In this document: piece after piece, positions 1-4,605 of the stretch
Numbering within the stretch: position 1 is the stretch's first letter
Layout: each line of letters starts with the position of its first letter
From: Candidatus Egerieicola pullicola
GTDB taxonomy: Bacteria; Bacillota; Clostridia; Oscillospirales; Ruminococcaceae
Direction: 5' to 3'
Assembly: GCA_018712465.1 (NCBI GenBank)
Contig: DVGY01000064.1
Span: 1-5,497 of the forward strand
Length of the DNA: 5,497 bases
Program-made: the position numbers and the translations under genes
The notes under the pieces: model-generated
What the model saw: the letters and a program-made list of their open reading frames with translations, nothing else
The model's database searches: none
What the model was told of the DNA's origin: nothing

Positions 1-1424
1 CAGCTGTTGCTGTCATTTGGGTGTTGGCAATTCAATGTCAGCCGGGAGCGGACCAACTAGCAGTTCAAAATGCGGTATATGGGCTTAACACTGGAGATTA
101 TTCCAGTTTTACCGACGGTTATATCGCCATGCGGCACCATCAATTGAGTTTTACTTGGATATCTTATTTATTTTCTGTTGTATTCGGCAGTTACAACAGT
201 GTTGCATTCCAGGTATTTAATGTGGTGGGATTGGTATTGTTCTACCGGGAGTTTTCAGAGGTTTGCATTTTGTCCGGCTTAAGCCGCAAGATTTCTTTGG
301 CAACAGTATTTACCGGGATTTTGTTCTATCCTTTGACTATGTACTGTTCCTTTGTGTATGGGAATATTTGGGGGCTTGCACTTTCATTACTGGCTATTCG
401 ATTTGCGCTGCAGTTTTTACAGCAACACCGGTGCCGCTATGCAGTTTTAGCCGCACTTGCTATCCTAGCCGGTATCTGTTTTAAATTTAACTATATTATC
501 TTTTTAATTGGAATTCTGCTTTACGCAGTGGTAGAAACCATTCGACAGAAAAAAGTCAAATTGCTTTTACTTCCTGTTTTACTCATTATCAGCATTTTGA
601 TTCAATCCATGTTGCCAGTGGCACTGGCACGGCAAGTAACCGGGGATCCGATGGACCGCGGTGCCAGTACTTGGGCTTGGGCGGCGATGGGACTGCAGCG
701 GGAAGGTCCGTTCTGTCCTGGCTGGTACAACAATTATGATGTTTACTCTTATTGGGACAGTGAGGAAAATCCGCAGGTTCAATCTGAATTGGCAAAGCAG
801 AATTTAGCAGATTCGATCGGCTTTTTTTCAAGTCATCCTGGTGAAGCACTTCGCTTTTTTACTGTGAAGACAGCATCTCAGTGGAATAATCCTACGTTTC
901 AATGTTATTGGATTACTCAAAATCCTTCTGCCTCTTTCCAGCAAAGTTCATGGGTTTCATGGTTTACCAGTGAGAATGGAATGGCTTTGGGAACATCCTA
1001 TTTGAATTTGCTTCAATTCGTTATTTTGGCTGGTTCTCTGTTGTACTGTGTATTGTATTGGAAAGATCCCAAGAAGTTGGCTTTTTTAATGTTAGCGATG
1101 ATTTTTGTGGGTGGCTTTTTATTCCATATTGTTTGGGAAGCAAAAGCACAGTATACGCTAAGCTATTTTGTATTGCTAATCCCATATGCAATCGCCGGAT
1201 ATAGTAAAATGTCAGGCCAAATTATTTTGTTTTGCAAAAGAGCCCATCAAGGAAAGATACAGATCAAGGCAAAACAGTTTTGGAAATCCAAAATTCCGTT
1301 GATCGTTTTAACAGTAGCCATGATTGTTTTGTTGTCAGTGTGCTATTCCGGAGGAAGACTCTCTTACCTTTCCGGAGATACTGCAAACTATGCTCAGCAA
1401 ACAGAGATTTCCCAATCTGATTGA
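1..1424 (+). CDS. Membrane GT-C-type glycosyltransferase (PMT/GT39-like), 5' end missing
   Basis: The reading frame (first full codon at base 3) is open to the left edge, so the true start lies outside the window; GTG at 21 is not a convincing start because hydrophobic codons precede it (AVAVIW). About 473 residues are visible. Numbering from that GTG, an acidic residue sits just after the first hydrophobic segment (PGADQ, Asp11), where GT-C enzymes carry their catalytic Asp in the first outer loop. Clusters of membrane helices follow at roughly 43-80, 90-135, 140-200, 325-345, 352-375, 380-395 and 424-445. A polar outer region of about 120 residues (roughly 205-325) contains GDPMDRG and PGWYNNY, seen in clostridial polytopic transferases of this kind. 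These enzymes usually move a sugar from a lipid-phosphate donor onto an extracellular glycan or protein; the acceptor cannot be read here. The gene is far more AT-rich than everything downstream. The class is fairly sure; the substrate is unknown. Confidence 0.75.
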   Translation, partial: AVAVIWVLAIQCQPGADQLAVQNAVYGLNTGDYSSFTDGYIAMRHHQLSFTWISYLFSVVFGSYNSVAFQVFNVVGLVLFYREFSEVCILSGLSRKISLATVFTGILFYPLTMYCSFVYGNIWGLALSLLAIRFALQFLQQHRCRYAVLAALAILAGICFKFNYIIFLIGILLYAVVETIRQKKVKLLLLPVLLIISILIQSMLPVALARQVTGDPMDRGASTWAWAAMGLQREGPFCPGWYNNYDVYSYWDSEENPQVQSELAKQNLADSIGFFSSHPGEALRFFTVKTASQWNNPTFQCYWITQNPSASFQQSSWVSWFTSENGMALGTSYLNLLQFVILAGSLLYCVLYWKDPKKLAFLMLAMIFVGGFLFHIVWEAKAQYTLSYFVLLIPYAIAGYSKMSGQIILFCKRAHQGKIQIKAKQFWKSKIPLIVLTVAMIVLLSVCYSGGRLSYLSGDTANYAQQTEISQSD

Positions 1425-1483
1425 TTTGAAAGACAGAGAAAAAGTTTTTTGAATGAATGCAATTTCAAGTGTTTTTAATTTGA

Positions 1484-1499
1484 AAGGAAAATTTTCCTT
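1484..1499. repeat. 16-bp perfect palindrome abutting the rplU promoter
   Basis: AAGGAAAATTTTCCTT is a perfect inverted repeat with no spacer. Its last two bases are the first two of the -35 box at 1498-1503, so a protein bound here would contact or block RNA polymerase. It also lies within an AT-rich stretch (1441-1497) that could act as an UP element. No known operator is recognised, and palindromes arise easily in AT-rich DNA, so an operator role is only a possibility. Confidence 0.35.
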
Positions 1500-1526
1500 G
1501 ACAACCCCCTTCCTTTTCTGTATAAT
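1498..1526 (+). promoter_or_regulatory. Consensus SigA-type promoter of the rplU-prp-rpmA operon
   Basis: TTGACA (1498-1503) and TATAAT (1521-1526) are both perfect matches to the housekeeping sigma consensus and are separated by exactly 17 bp. Transcription would begin near 1532-1534, giving a leader of about 80 nt before rplU. The upstream bases 1441-1497 are A/T-rich, as expected for an UP element at a strongly expressed ribosomal protein operon. Confidence 0.93.
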
Positions 1527-1531
1527 AGAAA

Positions 1532-1614
1532 GGCCGCATGGAACGGGCCGGTAAGCCAGGGTGCGCCCTGCGCCTGACTCCAGCGAGATTAGAAAAAGGC
1601 GGTGCCTTAGAAAG
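1532..1614 (+). promoter_or_regulatory. Structured rplU leader, probable ribosomal protein L21 leader
   Basis: This GC-rich leader lies between the promoter and the rplU start. Visible helices are GGCC 1532-1535 with GGCC 1546-1549; CAGGG 1557-1561 with CCCTG 1566-1570 around a TGCG tetraloop; and AAGGC 1596-1600 with GCCTT 1604-1608 around a GGT loop. The last one holds the likely Shine-Dalgarno bases (AGGCGGTG, 1597-1604), so folding could hide the ribosome binding site. Firmicutes are known to carry a conserved L21 leader at this place, thought to mediate autogenous control. The central CCTGACTCCAGCG stretch resembles what I remember of that family, but I could not run a covariance-model search. 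Confidence 0.65.
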
Positions 1615-1926
1615 ATGTATGCAATCATTGAAACCGGCGGAAAACAGTACCGGGTCAGCGAAGGGGACGAAATCTTCGTGGAAAAGCTGGGCCTGGAAGC
1701 AGAAGAAAAGGTGAGCTTCGATAAGGTCATTGCAGTCAGCGACGACAACGGCCTGAAAGTGGGAACTCCCTATGTGGAATCTGCTACTGTGGACGCTACC
1801 GTAGTCAAAAACGGCAAGGGTAAGAAAATCACCGTGTTTACCTACAAACCCAAGAAGAGCAGCGCTCGGAAAAAGGGTCATCGTCAGGCCTACACCAAGG
1901 TGAAGATCGACGCCATCCACGCGTAA
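1615..1926 (+). CDS. rplU: 50S ribosomal protein L21
   Basis: The 103-residue product has the family's usual length and opens with the L21 signature MYAIIETGGKQYRV. The C-terminal part, with the TYKPKKSSARKKGHRQ stretch, is the basic loop that binds 23S rRNA. L21 is an early-binding 50S protein in the cytoplasm. The ATG at 1615 is chosen over a GTG at 1561 in the same frame because the extra 18 residues (MRPAPDSSEI...) are leader sequence and do not belong to the family. The likely Shine-Dalgarno AGGCGGTG (1597-1604) is 10 nt upstream and imperfect, and it may be masked by a hairpin. It is the first gene of the operon, behind a consensus promoter and a probable L21 leader. Confidence 0.97.
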   Translation: MYAIIETGGKQYRVSEGDEIFVEKLGLEAEEKVSFDKVIAVSDDNGLKVGTPYVESATVDATVVKNGKGKKITVFTYKPKKSSARKKGHRQAYTKVKIDAIHA

Positions 1927-1929
1927 TGT

Positions 1930-2250
1930 ATGATTTTCGCTGTGTTTTCCCATAAGGGAAACCGCATTACCGAAGTTTCGGTGAGCGGACATGCTGGCTA
2001 TGCTCCCAAAGGGGAGGACATTGTTTGCGCCAGCGTTACCAGCGCCTTGCAGACCGTGGTCAACGGGATTACCGAGGTGCTGAAGATCCCGGCGGACGTT
2101 CAGGTGGAGGAAAATAAAATCACCTGTACTTTGCCGGATTCCTCGCAGGAAGGTGCAGCTCAGGCGTTGCTGCAAGCGCTCTACCTGCAGCTGAGCTTGC
2201 TGAAGGAAGATTATCCAAAAACCATAACTCTGAAAAATCTGGAGGTGTAG
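1930..2250 (+). CDS. prp: Ribosomal-processing cysteine protease Prp (YsxB family)
   Basis: The 106-residue product carries the Prp signature GHAGYAPKGEDIVCASV. His21 and Cys33 match the catalytic His/Cys pair known from the Staphylococcus aureus enzyme. Prp removes the N-terminal extension of ribosomal protein L27, and is found in Firmicutes and relatives whose L27 has that extension; the next gene here encodes such an L27. The ATG at 1930 lies 3 nt after the rplU stop. No Shine-Dalgarno is visible in front of it (the upstream bases are the end of rplU), so translation probably depends on coupling to rplU. Only 3 nt separate its stop from rpmA, and the rpmA ribosome binding site sits in its last codons. 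Confidence 0.95.
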   Translation: MIFAVFSHKGNRITEVSVSGHAGYAPKGEDIVCASVTSALQTVVNGITEVLKIPADVQVEENKITCTLPDSSQEGAAQALLQALYLQLSLLKEDYPKTITLKNLEV

Positions 2251-2253
2251 ACC

Positions 2254-2535
2254 ATGTTGCGTTTATCCATGCAGTTTTTTGCTCACAAAAAGGGCGTAGG
2301 TTCTACCAAGAACGGCCGTGATTCCGAATCTAAGCGGCTGGGCGCGAAGCGTGCCGACGGACAGTTTGTGCTGGCCGGCAACATCCTGGTTCGCCAGAGA
2401 GGCACCCACATTCACGCCGGTGAAAATGTCGGACGGGGCAGCGACGATACCCTGTTCGCCAAGATCGACGGAACCGTGAAGTTCGAGCGGATGGGCAAGG
2501 ACAAGAAAAAGGTCAGCGTCTATCCCGCAGTGTAA
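2254..2535 (+). CDS. rpmA: 50S ribosomal protein L27 precursor with cleavable N-terminal extension
   Basis: The 93-residue product starts MLRLSMQFF-AHKKGVGSTKNG. In Firmicutes, L27 is made with a nine-residue extension cut by Prp after the FF pair; here that leaves mature L27 beginning AHKKGVG. The processed N-terminal tail reaches the peptidyl transferase centre and helps position the tRNA ends. The rest matches the family throughout (GRDSESKRLGAKRADGQFV, LVRQRGTHIHAGENVGRG, DDTLFAKIDGTVKFER). A strong Shine-Dalgarno GGAGGTG (2241-2247), 6 nt before the ATG, overlaps the end of prp, so rpmA can be translated strongly although prp is not. It is the last gene of the operon proper: a terminator follows 18 nt after its stop. 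Confidence 0.97.
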   Translation: MLRLSMQFFAHKKGVGSTKNGRDSESKRLGAKRADGQFVLAGNILVRQRGTHIHAGENVGRGSDDTLFAKIDGTVKFERMGKDKKKVSVYPAV

Positions 2536-2553
2536 GTGATGATAGCAACTAAG

Positions 2554-2588
2554 AAGCGTGCCCGGAAGAAGCTGCGGCACGCTTTTTT
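2554..2588 (+). terminator. Rho-independent terminator after rpmA
   Basis: AAGCGTGCC (2554-2562) pairs perfectly with GGCACGCTT (2576-2584) across a 13-nt loop, and TTTTTT (2583-2588) follows. This is the textbook form of an intrinsic terminator. It ends only 6 nt before the obgE Shine-Dalgarno, which leaves no room for a promoter between the two. It is therefore likely to be leaky, setting obgE expression below that of the ribosomal proteins, unless obgE is served by a promoter inside rpmA. Confidence 0.88.
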
Positions 2589-2606
2589 GTGCAGAAAGGA
2601 GCCGCC

Positions 2607-3881
2607 ATGTTTGTCGATCAGGCAAAGATTTATGTAAAGGCGGGGGACGGAGGCAACGGCTGTGTCTCCTTCCACCGGGAAAAATATGTGGCCGCAGGCG
2701 GCCCCGATGGGGGAGACGGCGGCAAAGGGGGAGACGTGCTGTTCGTTGCGGACGACCACACCTCCACCCTGGTGGATTTTCGCTATAAGCGCAAGTATAT
2801 CGCCGAAAACGGCGCTCCCGGCAGCGGCAACCGCTGTACCGGGAAAAGCGGCGCCGATTTGATCATTCCCGTTCCCCGGGGTACCTTGGTGCGGGAAGCG
2901 GAAACGGGACGGCTGTTGGCCGACGTGTCCGGTACGGAACCAGTGCTGGTGTTCCAGGGCGGTAAAGGGGGCGCTGGCAATCAGCATTTTGCCACTGCCA
3001 CCCGGCAGATCCCTCGTTTTGCCAAGCCCGGCACCCCCGGGGAAGGGGGCTATATCACCCTGGAATTGAAGCTGCTGGCCGACGTGGGATTGGTGGGATT
3101 CCCCAATGTGGGCAAATCTACCTTTATCAGCGTGGTCAGTGCCGCCAAGCCCAAAATCGCCAACTACCACTTTACCACCCTCACCCCGGTGCTGGGCGTG
3201 GTGAAACAGGATTCCGGTTCCAGCTACGTTATGGCCGACATTCCCGGCCTCATTGAAGGGGCCAGCGACGGAGTGGGCCTGGGCCATGACTTCTTGCGCC
3301 ATGTGGAACGGTGCCGGCTGATTCTCCATGTGGTGGATGTGTCCGGCAGCGAGGGCCGGGATCCTAAGGAGGACTTTTTGGCCATCAATCGGGAACTGGA
3401 ACGGTTCAGTCCGGAACTGGCGCAGCGTCCTCAGATTGTGGCCGCCAACAAAGCGGATCTGGCCACCCCGGAACAGATCGAGGAATTCACCCGGTTTATT
3501 CAGGAACAGGGGTTAGAGTGCTATCCCATCAGCGCCGCTACCACCAAGGGAGCCAAGGATTTGGCAGACCTGCTGGCAGCCAAACTGGCTCAGCTGCCTC
3601 CCATCCGTTCCTTTGAAGCCCAGCCCATCACCCAGCAGGAGCGGCGCAGCCGTCAGCTCAGCCGGGAGTTCAAGATTACCGTGGAAAACAAGGTGTACCG
3701 GGTGGAAGCTCCCTTCCTGGAAAAACTGCTGGAAGGGGTCAACCTGGACGACTATTCTTCCCTTCAGTATTTCCAACGGGTGCTGCGGGAAAGCGGCGTC
3801 ATCGACAAGTTGGAAGAGTTGGGCATTCAGGAAGGGGATACGGTGGAACTGGCCGGATTTGCCTTCGATTTTGTCCCCTAA
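2607..3881 (+). CDS. obgE: Obg family GTPase, 50S assembly checkpoint
   Basis: The 424-residue product has all three parts of the family. An N-terminal Gly-rich Obg fold (about 1-158) contains KAGDGGNGCVSFHREKYV and repeated GG turns. A GTPase domain follows (about 159-330): P-loop GFPNVGKS 164-171, switch I threonines 190-191 (FTTL), DIPG 211-214, NKAD 281-284 and the SA of G5 at 309-310. The C-terminal OCT domain spans about 345-424. Obg proteins bind GTP/GDP and ppGpp and associate with the 50S subunit late in assembly; in Bacillus, Obg also affects stress response and sporulation. The ATG at 2607 follows AAAGGAG (2595-2601) by 5 nt and gives the family's MFVDQAKI start; an in-frame GTG at 2589 lies in the terminator region and is rejected. 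mrnC begins 18 nt downstream, probably in the same transcript. Confidence 0.97.
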   Translation: MFVDQAKIYVKAGDGGNGCVSFHREKYVAAGGPDGGDGGKGGDVLFVADDHTSTLVDFRYKRKYIAENGAPGSGNRCTGKSGADLIIPVPRGTLVREAETGRLLADVSGTEPVLVFQGGKGGAGNQHFATATRQIPRFAKPGTPGEGGYITLELKLLADVGLVGFPNVGKSTFISVVSAAKPKIANYHFTTLTPVLGVVKQDSGSSYVMADIPGLIEGASDGVGLGHDFLRHVERCRLILHVVDVSGSEGRDPKEDFLAINRELERFSPELAQRPQIVAANKADLATPEQIEEFTRFIQEQGLECYPISAATTKGAKDLADLLAAKLAQLPPIRSFEAQPITQQERRSRQLSREFKITVENKVYRVEAPFLEKLLEGVNLDDYSSLQYFQRVLRESGVIDKLEELGIQEGDTVELAGFAFDFVP

Positions 3882-3899
3882 GGAAAGGAGGGGAGAGGG

Positions 3900-4292
3900 A
3901 TGGACTCCCCAAAGCTGTGTAATCCTCTGGTGCTGGCCTATCAGGGGGATGTGGTGTACGAACTTTTGGTGCGCCGCCGCCTGATTGAGACCACCCGATT
4001 GGGAGTCTCCGCCCTGCACCGGGAAACGGTAAAGCGGGTCTGCGCCCACTACCAGTCCCAGGCCATGGAGATTTTGGAGCCCATGCTCACCCAGGAAGAA
4101 TTGGAGATCTATAAGCGGGGCCGCAACGCCTCCAGCCATGTGCCCCGGCACGCCGATGTGCTGGAATACCGCCGGGCCACCGGATTTGAAGCCCTGTTCG
4201 GTTACCTGTCCCTGTCCGGACAGGAACAGCGGCTGGAAGAGCTGTTTGAAGCCTTTTGGCAGCCGCCGCAATCCCCGGCAAAGTCCAAATAA
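3900..4292 (+). CDS. mrnC: Mini-ribonuclease III (Mini-III)
   Basis: The 130-residue product is an RNase III catalytic domain with no double-stranded-RNA-binding domain, which defines Mini-III. The signature LAYQGDVVYELLVR carries the metal-binding Asp17. Later blocks KRGRNASSHVPRHADVLEYRRATGFEALFGYLSLSG include the second catalytic acid, Glu97. The enzyme works as a dimer and trims both ends of 23S pre-rRNA in Bacillus, acting best on rRNA bound by ribosomal protein L3. The ATG at 3900 follows AAAGGAGG (3884-3891) by 8 nt. The usual signature has Ile/Met and Ala where this protein has Gln15 and Val18, a mild departure next to an intact active site. In Bacillus the gene lies beside cysS; here it follows obgE, keeping it with 50S biogenesis genes. 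Its stop codon overlaps the T-tract of the minus-strand terminator. Confidence 0.94.
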   Translation: MDSPKLCNPLVLAYQGDVVYELLVRRRLIETTRLGVSALHRETVKRVCAHYQSQAMEILEPMLTQEELEIYKRGRNASSHVPRHADVLEYRRATGFEALFGYLSLSGQEQRLEELFEAFWQPPQSPAKSK

Positions 4293-4318
4293 AAAACGGA
4301 CCCCCGTTTGGGAGTCCG
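4291..4318 (-). terminator. Rho-independent terminator of the minus-strand small gene
   Basis: On the plus strand, CGGACCCCC (4297-4305) and GGGAGTCCG (4310-4318) form a 9-bp stem with one C-A mismatch and a GTTT loop. The A-run 4291-4296 lies on the left, so the T-run follows the stem only in minus-strand transcripts. No T-run follows on the plus side, so it should not work efficiently for mrnC. The stem starts 11 bp beyond the stop of the minus-strand gene, supporting that gene as a real transcription unit. Confidence 0.85.
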
Positions 4319-4329
4319 CCCTGCCCGAA

Positions 4330-4506
4330 TCAGTGGCCGCAGTTTTGGCTGGACTGATTGGTGGTTTTGTTGGTGGATTTGTTATTGGCTTTGTTCTGGG
4401 TGTTCTGCATGCTCTGAGTGTTTTGAGTTTCGGTGCAGTTCTGAGAGTTTTGAGTATTCTGGGCATTCTGCATGCTCCGGTTTTGGCTGGACTTGTTGTT
4501 TGCCAT
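4330..4506 (-). CDS. Small Asn/Gln-rich protein of unknown function, possible spore protein
   Basis: The 58-residue product begins MANNKSSQNRSMQNAQNTQN and ends QSSQNCGH. It has 15 Asn, 11 Gln, 8 Thr and 8 Ser; no Leu, Ile, Val or aromatic residue; and two Cys (24 and 56). A tripeptide pattern x-Q-N recurs nine times (SQN, MQN, AQN, TQN and so on). It should be soluble and unfolded, with no signal peptide or membrane segment. Reality is supported by a strong Shine-Dalgarno (4513-4522) 6 nt before the ATG, a terminator just after the stop and a promoter-like pair upstream. I do not recognise a named family. Gamma-type small acid-soluble spore proteins are also short and Gln/Asn-rich, but their sequence motif is not seen here. 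With the forespore-like promoter, a spore role is a reasonable guess, not a finding. It stands opposite to all its neighbours and diverges from prfB. Confidence 0.82.
   Translation of the reverse strand: MANNKSSQNRSMQNAQNTQNSQNCTETQNTQSMQNTQNKANNKSTNKTTNQSSQNCGH
4394..4477 (-). repeat. Imperfect 21-bp direct repeat inside the Asn/Gln-rich gene
   Basis: Bases 4394-4414 and 4457-4477 match at 19 of 21 positions and lie 63 bp (21 codons) apart, in frame. They encode SMQNAQN and SMQNTQN. A further exact 12-bp pair, 4342-4353 and 4480-4491, encodes SSQN at both ends of the protein. This points to growth of the gene by internal duplication. Confidence 0.8.
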
Positions 4507-4511
4507 AAAAT
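4483..4511 (+). promoter_or_regulatory. Weak candidate promoter for prfB
   Basis: TTGGCT (4483-4488) and TAAAAT (4506-4511) are 17 bp apart, matching the SigA consensus at 4 of 6 and 5 of 6 positions. A transcript from it would start near 4518 and carry the TTCGGGG/CCCCGAA hairpin in its leader. The boxes lie over the start of the minus-strand gene, so the two units would overlap at their 5' ends. Readthrough from mrnC is the alternative source of prfB message. Confidence 0.3.
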
Positions 4512-4512
4512 A

Positions 4513-4522
4513 TCACCTCTTT
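4513..4522 (-). promoter_or_regulatory. Strong ribosome binding site fixing the start of the Asn/Gln-rich gene
   Basis: Read on the minus strand this is AAAGAGGTGA followed by TATTTT and then ATG at 4506. It pairs with nearly the whole anti-Shine-Dalgarno of 16S rRNA and is the best ribosome binding site in the window. It makes the 58-codon reading credible despite its low complexity. Confidence 0.85.
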
Positions 4523-4542
4523 CGGGGCTATTGTACCCCGAA
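4521..4542. repeat. 7-bp inverted repeat enclosing a -10-like element
   Basis: TTCGGGG (4521-4527) and CCCCGAA (4536-4542) are perfect inverted arms around an 8-nt centre. On the minus strand the centre is TACAATAG, which looks like a -10 box. It lies in the 99-bp divergent gap between the Asn/Gln-rich gene and prfB. It may be a protein-binding site or, in a plus-strand transcript, a hairpin in the prfB leader. There is no T-run, so it is not a terminator. Confidence 0.6.
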
Positions 4543-4557
4543 GCAGGGAAGCTATAC
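4529..4557 (-). promoter_or_regulatory. Possible forespore-sigma (SigG/SigF-like) promoter of the Asn/Gln-rich gene
   Basis: On the minus strand GTATA (4557-4553) is followed after 17 bp by TACAATA (4535-4529). The Bacillus SigG consensus is about GHATR, 17-18 bp, CATnnTA. The -35 fits fully, and the -10 agrees at three of its five fixed positions (the first C and the T differ). The -10 is also a fair SigA box, but no TTGACA-like -35 lies at the right distance. The start site would be near 4522-4524, giving a very short leader that starts about at the ribosome binding site. Confidence 0.4.
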
Positions 4558-4605
4558 CTTTGATTCATTGGTTTTTCTGCGCGATTTTGGAAAGGAGTAC
4601 CGTCT

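Noticed and set aside
1466..1486. TTTCAA/TTGAAA inverted repeat as a terminator of the glycosyltransferase gene
   Set aside because: The stem is six weak A/T-rich pairs with a long loop and no T-run after it; no convincing terminator is visible between 1425 and 1497.
1561..1614. Extended N-terminus for L21 from GTG 1561
   Set aside because: The 18 extra residues do not occur in L21, and these bases belong to the structured leader.
1465..2175. Minus-strand frame of 236 codons
   Set aside because: It lies opposite rplU and prp, which are unmistakable, and the translation has no recognisable family.
2520..3329. Minus-strand frame of 269 codons
   Set aside because: Antisense of obgE in GC-rich DNA; low-complexity Gly/His-rich translation, no supporting signals.
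4138..4563. Plus-strand frame encoding a very hydrophobic Gly/Val/Leu-rich stretch (from about 4330 on) that looks like a membrane peptide or toxin
   Set aside because: It is the antisense of the Asn/Gln-rich gene: complements of AAC/CAG-type codons read as Val/Leu/Gly. No start codon with a ribosome binding site lies before the hydrophobic part, and the terminator polarity fits the minus strand.
3513..4568. Minus-strand frame of 351 codons spanning the antisense of obgE/mrnC and the small gene
   Set aside because: It covers obgE and mrnC in antisense and crosses the terminator at 4291-4318; the small gene uses a different minus-strand frame with far better start signals.
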